Assembly: GCA_964023275.1 (NCBI GenBank)
Contig: OZ029917.1
Span: 22,616,488 to 22,680,487, forward strand
DNA from: Norana najaformis
Taxonomy: Eukaryota > Annelida > Clitellata > Crassiclitellata > Hormogastridae
Reading direction: 5' to 3'
DNA: 64,000 bases
Shown piece after piece: positions 12,331-24,897 of the stretch (position 1 is the stretch's first letter; the number at the start of each line of letters is the position of its first letter). A program made the position numbers and the translations under genes. The notes under the pieces are model-generated. The model had not been told where the DNA came from. It worked only from the letters and a program-made list of their open reading frames with translations, and ran no database searches.

Positions 12331-14088
12331 CTGGCTACGAAACAATTATTCCAACTTTTCGGTCATTTATCGAGTCCAATGCTCCTGATATTTGTGTGCT
12401 TACTAGCCTACATAAGTTATAATACACTAATATGCTGGGCTATCACTGGTTGCCACGATAGTGTAGTCAATTGTTACTGGCGTTATACACACAGCATGAA
12501 AAATAGGAATATTTGGCTTTTTGTAAATCCGAAGCCTTTACACCGATTTAGTTGCAATTTACAATAGATTTGCTCAGATCTCTATCCAGAAAGAGTATAT
12601 TATATAAGTGATCGGGTCACCATTGGGCGAGTGACGCCCACCAAAACCCTATACCAACTTAGGCTGCTAGGCTTTTGACCTTTTAATTTTTCCGACTACT
12701 AGACAGACCTCCCGTGCGACGGCTCATTCAACGCCACCTTAGTCGTAGTTTCTGTGAGAGGGGGCCAGCAGTAAGGTCTGAAAAGTAATGGCGCTTAATA
12801 ATTGTTGCACTGTTGCAAGTGTTTAATTAGCACGCATTGCTAAAACTGTGAAGTTTTAAACACTGATGCACTGTGCTGATTAGTTTGAAATTGGTGCATG
12901 CATTTGATGTAGGTTCTTACACACATACACACATGCCAAAATTTTCAATGTAAATATATAAGCGCTAGGTATCATTAGGGGGTGGAATCTTCCTCTTCAT
13001 AGGTTGAGGCCACCCATCCACTCACTGGAATCTATTTGACTCAGTCATTAGGATTCTGTTCTCAATGCATCCACCCAAAAATTGCATCCCGCCGTTGCTG
13101 CTTTTAAGGATTGCACGTTATAAATTGGCGCTACATGATGTAGTTGTTTCAAGTATTCTATTAATTCAACGATATGATGGAGGGTAAATCCTGAACTTAA
13201 GATGTGAGTTCAGTCGTATCTAATGCAAACGTTGCCTCCTATACACGAATCTGTACTTTCAGATTAATTGCCTCTTTCACAAGAGAAGAAATCAGAAGAA
13301 GAAGGAGTTTGTTTATAAGACAGTGTGCGATGAAGACGGATTCCTTTACACTCGGCCATTCATCATTCTGTGTACACACAAATATATATATATATATACA
13401 TATATATGAACTATATATAATATTCACCGACTATTTTCCTATATATAGGGATATATGCATACAGGTTTTTTATTGCCACAAGCGCATTATCGCTTGTAGG
13501 CTAATCTTCGTGTCGTATATATTCGTGAGTCTCTTGGTTGACAGGGTCTTCGTAAACATTCATTAAAGAAGAAAGATTCGCCAATTTCTTGAGCGAAAGT
13601 GCCCATCATATGTGGGTTAAAGTTTCAAATTTGTTGCTATTTTTCTCCATTTTTCATGAGCGCTACCAATTTCCCAATTCCTCGTATGACATGTATGAAT
13701 GACCTGTATTAGACTACATACTGTACACATTCTTGATGTCGAAAATGGTGTATTTCACGTCTGTTTCTCCATGCATCATATAATTTTATGGGTTTATCTC
13801 CAGTTTCAAAGTTTCGAATTTTAAGCCAAATTTGTATGTTTTGCATACACATTGCAGATTCCCAAATTCTCCGAGAATATCCATTTTCAAAGTCTCATGT
13901 AAGTAGATATATATGTGTGTAGTCGGTAGTGTATTCTGGCAATCTCAAAAAAATTTGCCCATTTCAGAGACACTTCACCCTGCTAAAATGCTAACCACGA
14001 TCGAAAAGAATGGTTTTCGACTAGTGACGGAATAGAGGCGAAGAAAGTCCACGAGGATCCTGTCATAGGCTGCGACATGTAGGCCTTT
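12331..14088. other. Intergenic, nothing recognised
   Basis: AT-rich with a short TA stretch near 13380-13450. The longest frames (12322-12567, 13204-13566) lack recognisable motifs. Confidence 0.35.
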
Positions 14089-14125
14089 GAATGAATGAAT
14101 GAATGAATGAATGAATGAATGAATG
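14089..14125. repeat. (GAAT)n microsatellite
   Basis: About nine GAAT units. Confidence 0.9.
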
Positions 14126-14526
14126 ATGCTTCTATAAGGGGAAAATAATTGGATGTTGGGGCGGAGTATGTGGCTGCAGGATGGCTGATGTCTTTTCGCA
14201 AATGATGTATTGGTTGCGTTGTTTTGGTCAGCGTGAAGCTGTAGGCCTAAATGTTGCCTTCAGAGGGGTATGCCATACAGTGTTCTCGTTTGACAAGGTT
14301 CTAAATACTTCTCTCTGGCATCCATTCATGACCATCATTGACCTCTGATCTTCAACCTCTGAATGCTAAGGTCTTTGTCCCTAGTCTGTAATGTACAATG
14401 GGATCGAGGAAAGATCAGACTAGGATGTACTGAACTCATTTATAGTAGCACTGGTTCTCTGTAACATGTATTTCTCAGTGAATATCTTGGTGATTTGTTG
14501 ATTTAAAATAACAAAACGTTAAGATA

Positions 14527-14615
14527 TACCCACCGAGGTGGCATGGCGGCCTAGAAGATAAAGCGTCGGCTTTTCACCTCTGCGATCTGGGTTGCAATCC
14601 CGGGTCATCAAATGC
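14527..14615 (+). mobile_element. tRNA-derived SINE, family 1 copy 2
   Basis: It shares GGCATGG and CGGCTTTTCACCTCTGCGA with the SINE at 7632-7735 and has a degraded B box GGTTGCAATCC. The head is more decayed than the first copy, so it is an older insertion. Confidence 0.65.
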
Positions 14616-14894
14616 AATCTAGTGCAGATGGCATTGTGGAAATTGCAAGACCTCGGTGGCCATCGTCTTAAATGCGAGTGCCGTTGTAAACCTATGCACA
14701 TTAACTCAGAGGAAAATGAGGTCCAGACTGTAGGGCCTACATGGAAGCGTTTACGTTGAAAGTTTCGCGTTTTACACACGATCTACAACAATGGCGATTT
14801 GAAATAGAGGTCACGATGGTAAGGATATGATGATCCTTCTATGCTAACTGTTGTGCGTGAAAAATTCAGTATGAGTCGCACAGTTAAATCCACA

Positions 14895-14990
14895 GTCTAA
14901 TCAAACCTCATCGCTTCTAAAGTGCCGTTGTCATAATGCGCAAGGTATCAATCGATGGTCGCTTCTAATTAAACCGTAGTCAAGTCACAA
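14895..14990 (-). repeat. Tail family B, copy 2
   Basis: CGCTTCTAAAGTGCCGTTGT followed by ATCGATGGTCGCTTC, the reverse complement of the family B core. No coding sequence is attached. Confidence 0.65.
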
Positions 14991-15799
14991 TTCTTTCGTG
15001 AAGAAAAGGCTAAATCCGTTGTCAGAGAAACGCGCCACTCTCTTCTGTACCTCCTATGAACGCATATCGATGCACTGGCTAACACCCGTGTAGGAGTAGA
15101 GTTCTTTGGTCGAGAATTTTAGTATTCCGGGGCCACTAAGAGCAGACACCTGATCGATAGAGTGATCCGTGGTCTCAAGCATCCGCTACCAGCTCAATGC
15201 TTAGTCATCTAGTAGCTTCTGAAGCACGCGCGACCACAGCAACCGCGCAACGACACAGAGAATTAAAGTTTACAGGCCCCGCATCATGCCAATCGCCAAG
15301 GGTCAGTCTGAGAACGATCTTACTTTGTTTCGTTAGCCAGAGAAGTTCTCTTGATATTTTAACCTCAGGTCAGTTTAGAAAATAGTCCATTCATTCGTAT
15401 GGCGCTAGCAGCTGTGTTATTGAGTTGTCAGGTTTTGCCCTCAGGTTTTGCAAACAAGAAAACAATCAACTGATATATAAAACCTTATTCGTCAACCAGG
15501 ATGCAACAGCGAGTTAGAAGAAGCTTAATGAATCGGTAGATGCACCTAATCTAACCATTGTCTGATCTACTGAGGGGCAATTTCCATTGCCTTTGTTCTT
15601 AACCTTCGAAAGCATGTTCTAGATAAACAAAAAGAATTACGTCCAGACATCTAAGAATCATTGAGGATGGCATCGATTTTAAAGAAATAACTATTCGTAA
15701 TGTTCTTCAAACATGAAGTGGACATTCCTTTGCATGACTGTTATTAACTCTAACCTAATCTAATTTCTTACAATCTAATAGCTGCCTGGCTCGACAATT
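14991..15799. other. Intergenic, nothing recognised
   Basis: No motif-bearing frame. Confidence 0.35.
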
Positions 15800-17090
15800 G
15801 TATTGTATTGTATTTGATAACTTATGTAGCGCTTCTTACAGAACAAACTACTCAAAGGCGCTTCCAGCATGAGAGCCCCTGGGAAATAAGAACGTCTCTA
15901 AACAACGAGCTGACTGAGCTCTATCAACAACAGTGACCCTTGCACGAAGCGAAAGCGGAAGTTCATTCCATAGAGACGGGCCAACAACAGTAAAAGCCCT
16001 CTGCTGAGCAAGGGAGGACTTAACACGAGGAACAAATAGATCCAGACGATCTAGCGAACGTAAAGGGTGGGATGAGGTACTAGAATGTGGTGGCCGAATA
16101 AGATCACAAAGATATTTTGGCGCCTGGCCCATGCGAGCTCTAATTATCAGTGACAGTAGTTTAAACTGAATACGAGATTGGATAGGGAGCCAATGAAGTT
16201 GCTGAATGATGTAATCAGAGATATCAGAGAAACGAGGAAAACGTGACATTAACGTGGCCGCAGAATTTGGTACTGATTGAAGGGAAGACAGCCGATACTT
16301 AGGCAAACCAGCAAGTACAGAGTTGCAGTAGTCAATGCGACAGCATATCATGGCATGAATCATAGTAGTAAAGACAGAGGAAGAAATAGAACGACGAACA
16401 ACTCTTAAGCGCCTTAATTGGTAGTAACAAGACCGAGTCAAACTAGAGACATGGTTTGCGAAGGTAAGGTTACAGTCAAGTATAACGCCCAGGTTACGAA
16501 CACTAGACGAAAACATAAAATAGGGGAAAGCTTCAGATAAGCAAGAGTAGTCAATCTGAGCGAGACGTTATTTAGAACCAAACCAGATCAACTGAGTCTT
16601 AGCAGGATTAAGGCGAAGACGATTGCAGGACATCCAATGTTGAATATCATGAGTCAGGGCATCAATCTTACCAACAAGAGCAAGCTGCGCAGACGGAGGT
16701 TCCTGAACAAAAGCCTGGACATCATCAGCGTACAAATGACCAACCGCCAAGTGTTTAGAAAAGAGGGAAGGGATATCAGCAGTATACAAAATGTATAAAA
16801 AAGGCCAAGGATCGAGCCCTGGGGAACGCCAATATCAACTTTAATTCAGGATGTACAGAAGTCCCCAAGAATAACCATCTGTGTTCGACCGCTAAGATAA
16901 GAATGAAACCAGTGAAGAGGAGTACCATGGAGGCCAAAAGATAGCTCAAGACGGCGTAACAAAATATTATGATCAACCGTGTCAAAGGCAGCGGAGACAT
17001 GGATCGTCAACATAAAACGGAGCACTGCTACTTGAAATTGAAAGGCCGGCGCATATATCACACACTTAATAACAATAAGAAGACTTAAAT
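15800..17090 (-). pseudogene. L2/CR1-like non-LTR retrotransposon RT, 5'-truncated and frameshifted
   Basis: On the minus strand, in order: AAFDTVDHNILLRRL with a HWFHSYLSGRTQ segment (about 16990-16860), HLYADDVQAF with the catalytic YADD at 16732-16721, RLRLNPAKTQLIWFG, then a 222-codon open stretch (16516-15848) with RNLGVILD, RIDYCNSVLAGLP, LHWLPIQSRIQFK and GPSLWNELPLSLR. This is the classic palm-thumb-tail order of L2/CR1/Jockey-type RT. The 3' end carries a repeat that reads TCAAATACAATACAATAC on the minus strand. At least two frameshifts separate the blocks and the N-terminal endonuclease half is missing. It is among the better-preserved RT fragments in the window. Confidence 0.9.
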
Positions 17091-17529
17091 TGCTTCTCAC
17101 TGTTGCTTTTTGAATACCCTCTGCTTTGTCGGTAAACGGTGGAAACTTACGCCTGCTTGTTACATAAACTAATGCTGATTGTTGCCGGAGTCAACTTAGG
17201 CTTATAGCACATAACAACCGTGTATTGAAAACAGCATCGTTTTTAAAGCATTCGTAGAAGACGACAATTTCAAAGCAGCCATTTAACAATACCGGTTAAT
17301 TCTGCCATATTGTAACTATACTTAGTACACTATCAAATTACATTCGCAGCGCATCAGTTGTCGGTCTTCATACAATGAGGCTCGATTATATTTGGGCTTA
17401 TTTTGTCAAAGAGAAGAGTCTGGATTTTTAAAGACTAGTTCTGTAAATACTCTTATACCAACAAAAGGGTGCTGGCATTTAAGCAATAACCAGTGTAATA
17501 CCGATCACTTCTTGATAACTGTCGAAATG

Positions 17530-17995
17530 TTTAATAGCTGTCCAAAGTTACCTCAAGTGTTTTGACAGTGTCTGATAGAAGAGCAGCAATACCAGAAATG
17601 TCAATGGTGGAATGAACAGGGAAAGGATGCAGCCGTTGGCCCGAGACAAACGTGATCGTCTCAGATTTGTCTGTGTTTGTGGCCAAACCACTGAATGAGA
17701 ACCATGCATGCACAGAAAAGAGACACTCTCAAAGTTGCATGGCTGATCAGTGGGTGACAGAGCAATGTAAGGCTGATTATCTGCTGTAACTGAACTCCAA
17801 AGTGGTTGGCTATGCGGCTGAAGTGAAGATTGTAAACAATACGGGGCCAAGACAGATTCCTGTGAGATACGAGCTGTGTAGAAAGAATAATCAGACTGAG
17901 GAGTGAGCAGTAGCAATACTCACTTGCTGAGACCGATTGCAAAGATAAGAAGTTAACCAGTTTAAAACCGTCCCAGACACACCAGATCTCACATT
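17530..17995 (-). pseudogene. Non-LTR RT palm fragment
   Basis: The minus strand reads TVLNWLTSYLCNRSQQVS, then RISQESVLAPY, then a TADNQPYIALSPTD segment in the place of the YADD box (an Asp is lost), then WFSFSGLATNTDKSETITF and VKTLEVTLD. The order matches RT domains 4-7 of a CR1/L2-type element. It is a separate insertion from 15800-17090, as it repeats the same part of RT. Confidence 0.8.
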
Positions 17996-18529
17996 TCTTT
18001 TGACTGTTGAACTTTAGCTGAGTATTTGCTACAAGATGGGGATTCAGAGGCGGTGGCCTGAGGGGTATCTCGTCTGGCAGCAGTGGGCAGTGGCTTGAGG
18101 GTATTCCTATACTTTATATACATAAACATATATACGCATATATATACAGACACATATATACGTTGAATATACATTATACATATACATCATATATGCATTA
18201 TATATACACAATTACATATGCATATATATTACTGGGTGGGGATCTGGTCCAGGGCCTGTATATTCCCTACTACTTGTAAGTATGCATGGATGTGTGTTTG
18301 TGTGTTGTACCACTTTGGTTGCAAAGTTCTTGTCACATGGCTTTATTCTTGAAATATCAGCAACAGCTTTAAGACAGTTCAAGTGTTAATCCAATTCCAA
18401 GCGTTCGAACGAAAATTCTGGAATATTTATCTTCTTTGCAGAAGTTTTGGGCCTAGGCCTATACTAACAATCAGAATTGTGAATAAAAAAAATTGTTGGT
18501 GAGGGAGCATGTCCGAAGAGGACTTGCCA
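17996..18529. other. Intergenic with TA/CATA-rich stretch
   Basis: Degenerate TATACA sequence at 18115-18230. Otherwise nothing recognised. Confidence 0.5.
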
Positions 18530-18725
18530 CATCCTGACGATATTACTTTGCACCTATTGGAATTCAACCAAGCTTCTCCAACAGTTCATGATTTTTGACC
18601 ACGATTTTGACTTGAAGCGACCATCGACTGATGCCTTGGCCATTATGATAACGGTGCTATAGAAGTCTTTAGATTAGATTAGTTTTGTAACGGCGCTATA
18701 GAAGTCTTTAGATTAGATTAGTTTT
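18530..18725 (+). repeat. Tail family B, copy 3, with duplicated end
   Basis: TTTTGACTTGAAGCGACCAT, CGACTGATGCC and GGTGCTATAGAAGTC lead to a TTTAGATTAGATTAG end. The last ~40 bp (GGCGCTATAGAAGTCTTTAG and its TTAGATTAG end) are present twice in tandem (about 18645-18683 and 18684-18725). Confidence 0.8.
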
Positions 18726-18744
18726 GCACCCGCCAGCACACCTG

Positions 18745-19125
18745 TCCTCAAGACGCCCAATTTGATTGGGGACATGACAGCTATTTCGGTATGGAGGGAC
18801 AAGTGGGTAACAGCGAATGTGAATAACCACTCCCTCGTGGTCTGTCTTCCAGGCCTCACCTTGCCTCGACGACTCTGATCTACGCTTAACCGATTTCGGA
18901 CGGGTTAGGGCTGCTGTGCATACAACCTCGTCAAATTGGTTCAAGCCACCTATCCTTCGCAAATTGGGTCAAGCCAACTGTCCTTCGTACGGCTGTGACG
19001 CACGGCAGATAATGGCACACATTGTCGATGTTTGTCCTCAAACACTCTTCAGTGGCAGACTATTGGCTCTTCATCTCGCTAGTGATGACGCTTGCAACTG
19101 GCTGGGCACGAACTACATGCGCTAG
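18745..19125 (+). pseudogene. Non-LTR retrotransposon C-terminal (zinc-ribbon-like) fragment
   Basis: In broken plus-strand frames: VWRDKW, then NNHSLV, a LPRRL-STLNRFRTG-like segment, SNWFKPPILRKLGQANCPSY, and CDARQIMAHIVDVCPQTLFS, ending about 19125. The order 'NHSLV - LPR..W..LNRFRTG - W - C.CG..QTM.HI...CP' is typical of the C-terminal tail downstream of RT in a common invertebrate retrotransposon group. Stops and frame changes show it is a relic. It directly follows the family B tail. Confidence 0.75.
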
Positions 19126-19134
19126 AAAAAGAAT

Positions 19135-19265
19135 TTCCAAATCGTAATCGTAATCTCAAGATTTCTACAGCGCCCAACGAAAGCTAAGTCGCGGAAACCA
19201 GCTTATTCACAGGCGCTCAGTCAGAACAAAATCGATAGGCAAAAGGGTTCGGTTCCAGGTCAAGA
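19135..19265 (-). repeat. Tail family C, copy 2
   Basis: AATCGTAATCGTAATCTCAA on the plus strand, then TTTCTACAGCGCCC and CCAGCTTATTCACAGGCGCT, complementary to the copies at 4600 and 56840. Confidence 0.7.
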
Positions 19266-20034
19266 TCCAGGAGTCGGGCAGTCAGACAGTCGGACGGCTA
19301 CGGTGGAAGGTGTTTGAAATTGAAGCGAGAAGAGAGATATGGGGAAGAGGAAGAATCAGGATAAGATTTTTGGCCACATCAATGTGATCCGTGTAGAAAT
19401 CGCATGCAGATCGCCTTGTACACATGAGACACCACACTTTCTAAATCTGTGTCGATAGTTGCTTAGCACAGGCTGACGTCCTGCCGCACATGAACAGCGG
19501 AAATGAATTGCACCGGAAGAGATTCTCCAGCCAGAAAGTGAAACAGGCTAAAGGATGCAGAGGGACAAGTAAACGAACGAGTAGAGAGACATGTGCAGGT
19601 GATAATGATGAATGTTCGCTAAGAAATAGATGAGGAGGCAGAGAGGCGGAAGGAGAAAAATAAAGAAAGAGTGGTTGAGATTAAAAAGGAGAGATGAAAA
19701 GCGTATGAAGACGATGAAGATGGATTCGAAGAAAACTGATTTGGAGTGGTGGAGAGAAGGTAAGACAAAATGATACACAGATACTCTGTATCGGCCCCTG
19801 TCTCTGTTCTTCTCTCCTTCTCCTTCTCTTTCTCTCTACATTCAACACATTTAAAGGCAGACTGATAACATAGAAAATGAACGAGACGGATGAAAATCTA
19901 CATTTGGTTTTGTCGACATGACAGATCGTTTTTAATGTATGCCATGAATCACAACGCAAGACGTTTTCGGACAAGTGAAAAGGCGCCTTCTGAATAAACG
20001 GCCTTTTAAAAATGTGCCTTAGACATTATTCCTA
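19266..20034. other. Intergenic, nothing recognised
   Basis: A/G-rich stretch at 19550-19760 gives Phe/Leu/Ser-rich minus-strand frames without motifs. Confidence 0.4.
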
Positions 20035-21630
20035 CCGCCCTTTTAAAAGAATGCTTCGATATCTTGGACCTAATCATCTCATCCTGTGTGAACTTCTCTC
20101 TTGCTGAAGACTGCTTCTCCACCAGTTTTGCTCACGTCATGGTTTATCCTATTATTAGAAAACCATCTCTTTCTCTTGATGATCTATCAAACTATCGCCC
20201 CATCTCTACTCTAAATTTTATTATTAAAATTTTTTAAAAAGTAGTTGCTAATCGTATGAGCTGTCTCACCTCTTGTCCCACAATCTGTACCTTATTTTCC
20301 AATCTGCCTATGGCAAATACCATTCCACTGAAGCTGCACTACTTACCATTCACAAACACATCATTAGCTCCACGGATAAAGGAAAAGTAACTGCTCTCGT
20401 TTCTCCTTGACCTATCTGCTGCGTTTGATATCACTGATCATGATATACTCCTTCACCGTCTTGAACACGGTTCGCTCTGTCTGGTTCCGCTCTCAGTTGG
20501 TTTGCATCTCAAGTACTCAGTCAGTTCGTATAAATCTACTCACTTCTGCCTACGACTCCTCACTCAGTCTACGGACATATGGCATGTTAACAAATGCTTT
20601 ACTTACTTAATTACTCACTTCTGCGCCCAGTGTTCTGAATTGCGGTGTTTCACAAGGTTCTGTATTAGGCTCAGTCCTGTTTACATTATATACCACTCTA
20701 CTCGATTCACAACTTACCGATAGCTCTCTTGACTAGCATTTGTATCCTGATGATACCTAACTCTTCCTGGGTACAAGCCAAGAACTTCGTAAATTTGATT
20801 GCCTCAGTCTGTTCATTTGGGTGGCTTACTTATTAACCGCACTGAATCCTCATGCAGTTTGGGCGCGGTGTTTGATTCCACCATGTCATTTTCTAACCAT
20901 ATTCAGGTTATATGCAGGTCAGCTCAATTTCACATACGGGATATTCGTAGAATCAGATCTATTTTGTCTCAGACGTTCTTAATCCAATTGGCTAATGCAT
21001 TGATTTCCAGCAGACTTGACTATTGTAGCTCAATTTTTATTGGTATCACTAAGGGAGATCTGCAAAAATTAAAAATTGTTCAAAACTCTCTCTCCAGAGC
21101 CATAACAAAGACTCCTAAATATCACCATATTAAGCCAATATTACTTCCTTGCACTGGCTGCCCATTGAGCAAAGAATTCATTTAAAATTTGCCTTGTATT
21201 TTACAAAGTACTAAACTTAAATCAGTCGACCTATCTACGTCCATATTCACCCCTCACACAAATAGATATTGCGCTCGATCAGAGCACACTCTGATTCTTG
21301 CTGTGTATCCCGTATCCGAACAGTGTTTGGCACTCGGCCTTCTCGGTAGATGGTTCAAAGCTTTGGAATTCACTGCCACCAGTTCAGTTCACTTTTTTTT
21401 AATTCTTCGATGTCATTCAGGTCTAAACTAAAGACTCGTCTATTCCGACTTGGTTACCCCCGTAGCCTGCATGGCTTCTGGTTTCTCTGACCTATCGGAA
21501 TTCGACCTAGCTTCTCCAACGGATTATGACTTTGACTGCGATTTTGACTTGAAGCGATCATCGACTGATGCCTAGGGTATTGCGATAACGGCGCTATAGA
21601 AGTCTTTAGACTAGATTGATAGATTGAGAT
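20035..21630 (+). pseudogene. Non-LTR retrotransposon RT plus 3' UTR (tail family B)
   Basis: Plus strand, multiple frames: LSNYRPISTLNFIIKIF, DLSAAFDITDHDILLHRLEH, a GSVLGSVLFTLYTT segment, a YPDDT box at 20743-20754 (Ala to Pro in YADD), SLGAVFDSTMSFSNHIQ, and SRLDYCSSIFIGITKGDLQK with QNSLSRAITKTPKYHHI (within 20799-21185). The 3' UTR at 21525-21621 has TTTTGACTTGAAGCGATCAT and GGCGCTATAGAAGTCTTTAG, and so ties tail family B to this RT type. About five stops or frameshifts make it inactive. Confidence 0.85.
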
Positions 21631-23186
21631 TATAAGCCTTGCTACCGCACAACACCGTGTAGGCCTATTCATTTAACTCTGTTGAATGTCATGCATAATG
21701 GTGTACAGTTGTAGTACACATAACGAAGAATAAATAGTGAAGTACTGGCGAAACAGTATGAGAAATTTAAGAGGTGAGGTGATGTAACCGTTCAACTACT
21801 GCACGCTTCTACGAATAATTGTCTTCAGATGCATCAGTCTGTCACCGAATATGTCCGCTAAAGTATAAAGCTTAGAGCAGCAATTTATCCATATGATGTA
21901 TATCATTAAACGTGAGTATAATCTGCAATGATATCTGACTGCATGATTCTGTAGTTGTATATACATGTCGGATAAAAAATCCAGCGGCGTCGAGTTTGCC
22001 TCTGCGCTGGTGTCCAGTGGCTGAAGTCGTCAGCGAGTCAAGCCATTAATTATAATATACAATGATTTAATGACAGGATTTAATGACAGATGAGCTTCAA
22101 CAGGATATAGCCCGATTTAGTACAGCAAGAGGCTTCATTCGATTCCCCTCTGCTCCTTTGAAGAACTAGACAAGCTTAGTCATATTTTTTTTATTAAGCC
22201 CAGAACAAAACGCGTGTAACAGGGCATATATATATATAAGAACTGAACATTAGGCCTACATATTAATACATGTAATTTATATGTATATGCTAGCAATCGT
22301 AAGTCCACATTTATATAGCGCCTCTTTAAAAACTGCGTAAAAGTGCCACCTACTTGGTGAAACAAGACTATCGAGTAGATTTGACCACTGAGCAGTCTGT
22401 TCCAGAATGCGGGCCGACCGCAACGAGGCGACCATGCTGCATTGAAGGACTGCAGCACGGGCAACAATCAGATATGTATATTATATATATGTACATAATT
22501 GCATATAAAATATCTATGCAACCACAAGTACTGCAGGAGGAGGAACAACCAGATATGTATGTATGTATATTATATATATGGATGCATAATAGCATATAAA
22601 ATATCTATGCAAGCACATGTGTGTGTCTGTATGCATAAGTCAGTTAGCGGAGACCGATGAATATAGGCTTTGCTATTTCGTCGATTTTATTGTCACAACC
22701 TTGTGGTTAGCGGGGCCCTTGACTTTTGAGTATCACTTCACAGGCACCGACAACTCAAGCAGAAGTTAGAAGCTCACCTCTGTCATTAGGTCCATTAGTC
22801 GTCGAAACTCATAAACAATCGAGGGAGTGGAAACAGCGGGAACCAGGATTTACTCCATCGGCCCAAGAACAGCTAATACTGGGCTTTACCTTCTGGTCCA
22901 ATAGAGTCGAGCATCAAAGAACGAGGGCGCAGAACTAATCTAAGGACCTCAATCGGGGCCGTTTTCCAACATACACGTCCTCTTCCAGCGATTTATAAAG
23001 GGATCGCTGGCTACCAAAGAGGATTTCACTTCTCCAGATGACACATGGCTACTACACATTTGATTGTTGGCTACACCAAAAGGCATTGTTTTAGTCGTCG
23101 TCTTCATGGTGCTCATTTATCGTCGTAATCATCGTCGTCGTCGTCATGATCATCATCAAGCACATGCACTGTCAGACTGCTATCGC
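21631..23186. other. Intergenic; one tail family A core
   Basis: A family A core (TTTATATAGCGCCTCTTTAA, then AAAGTGCCACCTACTTGG) lies at 22311-22352. Two near-identical ~60-bp stretches ending GCATATAAAATATCTATGCA occur around 22480-22520 and 22550-22615. No gene seen. Confidence 0.5.
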
Positions 23187-23950
23187 GCTAGACTTTCACC
23201 TAGGCCCTATAGAACGTCCTTTCACCTAGGCTCTATAGAACATCCTCTCATCTAGGCCCTATAGAACATCCTCTCATCTAGGCCCTGTAGAACGTCCTTT
23301 CACTTAGGCCCTGTAGAACGTCCTTTCACTTAGGCCCTGTAGAACATTCTTTCACTTAGGCCCTGTAGAACATCCTTTTACTTAGGCCCTGTAGAACATC
23401 CTTTCACTTAGGCTCTATAGAACATCCTCTCATCTAGGCCCTATAGAACATCCTCTCATCTAGGCCCTGTAGAACGTCCTTTCACCTAGGCCCTATAGAA
23501 CATCCTTTCACTTAGGCCCTGTAGAACATTCTTTCACTTAGGCCCTGTAGACCATCCTTTCACTTAGGCTCTATAGAACATCCCCTCATCTAGGCCCTAT
23601 AGAACATCCTCTCATCTAGGCCCTGTAGAACGTCCTTTCACCTAGGCCCTATAGAACATCCTTTCACTTAGGCCCTGTAGACCATCCTTTCACTTAGGCT
23701 CTATAGAACATCCCCTCATCTAGGCCCTATAGAACATCCTCTCATCTAGGCCCTGTAGAACGTCCTTTCACCTAGGCCCTATAGAACATCCTTTCACTTA
23801 GGCCCTGTAGAACATTCTTTCACTTAGGCCCTGTAGACCATCCTTTCACTTAGGCTCTATAGAACATCCTCTCATCTAGGCCCTGTAGAACATCCTTTCA
23901 CCTAGGCCTTATAGAACATCCTTTCACCTAGGCCCTATGGAACATCCTGG
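23187..23950. repeat. 26-bp minisatellite, about 29 units
   Basis: The unit core is TAGGCCCTATAGAACATCC plus a CTTTCAC or TCTCATC joint. The GGCC landmark falls at 23203 and every 26 bp to 23931. Variants (CCCTAT/CCCTGT/CTCTAT, AACATCC/AACGTCC/ACCATCC) are ordered rather than random: the GGCTCTAT variant falls at 23411, 23567, 23697 and 23853, spaced 6, 5 and 6 units apart. Confidence 0.95.
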
Positions 23951-24897
23951 GATTGAATCCCACTTCGATATAGGAAAATGATAAACTGATAATCCTTAGT
24001 CACAAAGATCCAAGCAACGGTTGTCTTTGAGCAGGATTGTAGTAGCTGTTGTCGTGTTTGCGTTTCAGGCGAAGATCATTAAACTCTAGAGCATGTCTTT
24101 GAGGCAGAGTTGCTCAAACTCTGACCTTAGAACTGTTGTCAATATATGCAAGTACTAAATAAGCGATTACCTTAATTGCATCTAACTTAACTTCCCTTGG
24201 AATGCGCCTACAAATGTCTGAGCTGCTGAATAATTGAGCACCGCTAAGCTACGCACATTGTGGCCAGTATACGATTCGTTCAGAAACTGTTTGGACAACA
24301 AGCTTCAATCTTATTACCTACTTGGAAACGTAGATTTTGTTTTCCATCATGCTTCAATTTATAATAGACTGCCTCCAAGTCTATTAAATAAGTCGACTGA
24401 ATCGACAGTTAATAAATTAGCTAATTAATTTCAGCAGCGATCGTTATCCGGGTGGCCGAATTTGGATTAAGGCATGCAAGCAAGACGTCTGAGAGCACGA
24501 AAGGTGTGAAGAGAAGTTTCTTCTACATTAGAATTAGTTTAGGTAAGCCTTACAACTGCACGGATGTCATATAAAAATGCAATTTTTGCGCAATTTAGTT
24601 TTCGTTAACATCCAGGTATAATTTGTTCCACAATTAAGTTTGCACACACCGGCATATAAGGCAAGCAGTCGAATCTCACCCATAGACTTTGATTTATTGT
24701 CGCCTTTAAATATTATGAGCAAATATACACATATGTACATTTCAGTTGCGAAGGGATCTAAGGTTACTCGGATTCATGACTGGAGTGATTTTCATGGTTT
24801 CTCTTCGACGCTTCATCTGGTCGTCGTCGGTCGTAGCTCTTTTCGTTCCAGCAGTTTATCAAGTGCCGCCTGAGGCCGAGCGAATGTTTTGCCAGCC
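23951..24897. other. Intergenic; possible RT end near 24350
   Basis: The plus-strand frame 24234-24428 ends in a HASIYNRLPPSLLNKSTEST-like string that faintly resembles the GPSVWNSLPPSLR motif near the C-terminus of CR1/L2 RT. Too short to be sure. Confidence 0.3.

Noticed and set aside
16568-17100. Several separate small genes on the minus strand
   Set aside because: They are consecutive pieces of one frameshifted reverse transcriptase, joined by motif order.
18708-18962. 84-codon minus-strand frame
   Set aside because: It lies opposite the plus-strand retrotransposon C-terminus with the NRFRTG and HIVDVCP motifs, which explains the sequence better.
23187-23950. CRISPR-like array of regularly spaced repeats
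   Set aside because: Units are contiguous 26-bp tandem repeats without unique spacers, and the DNA is animal.
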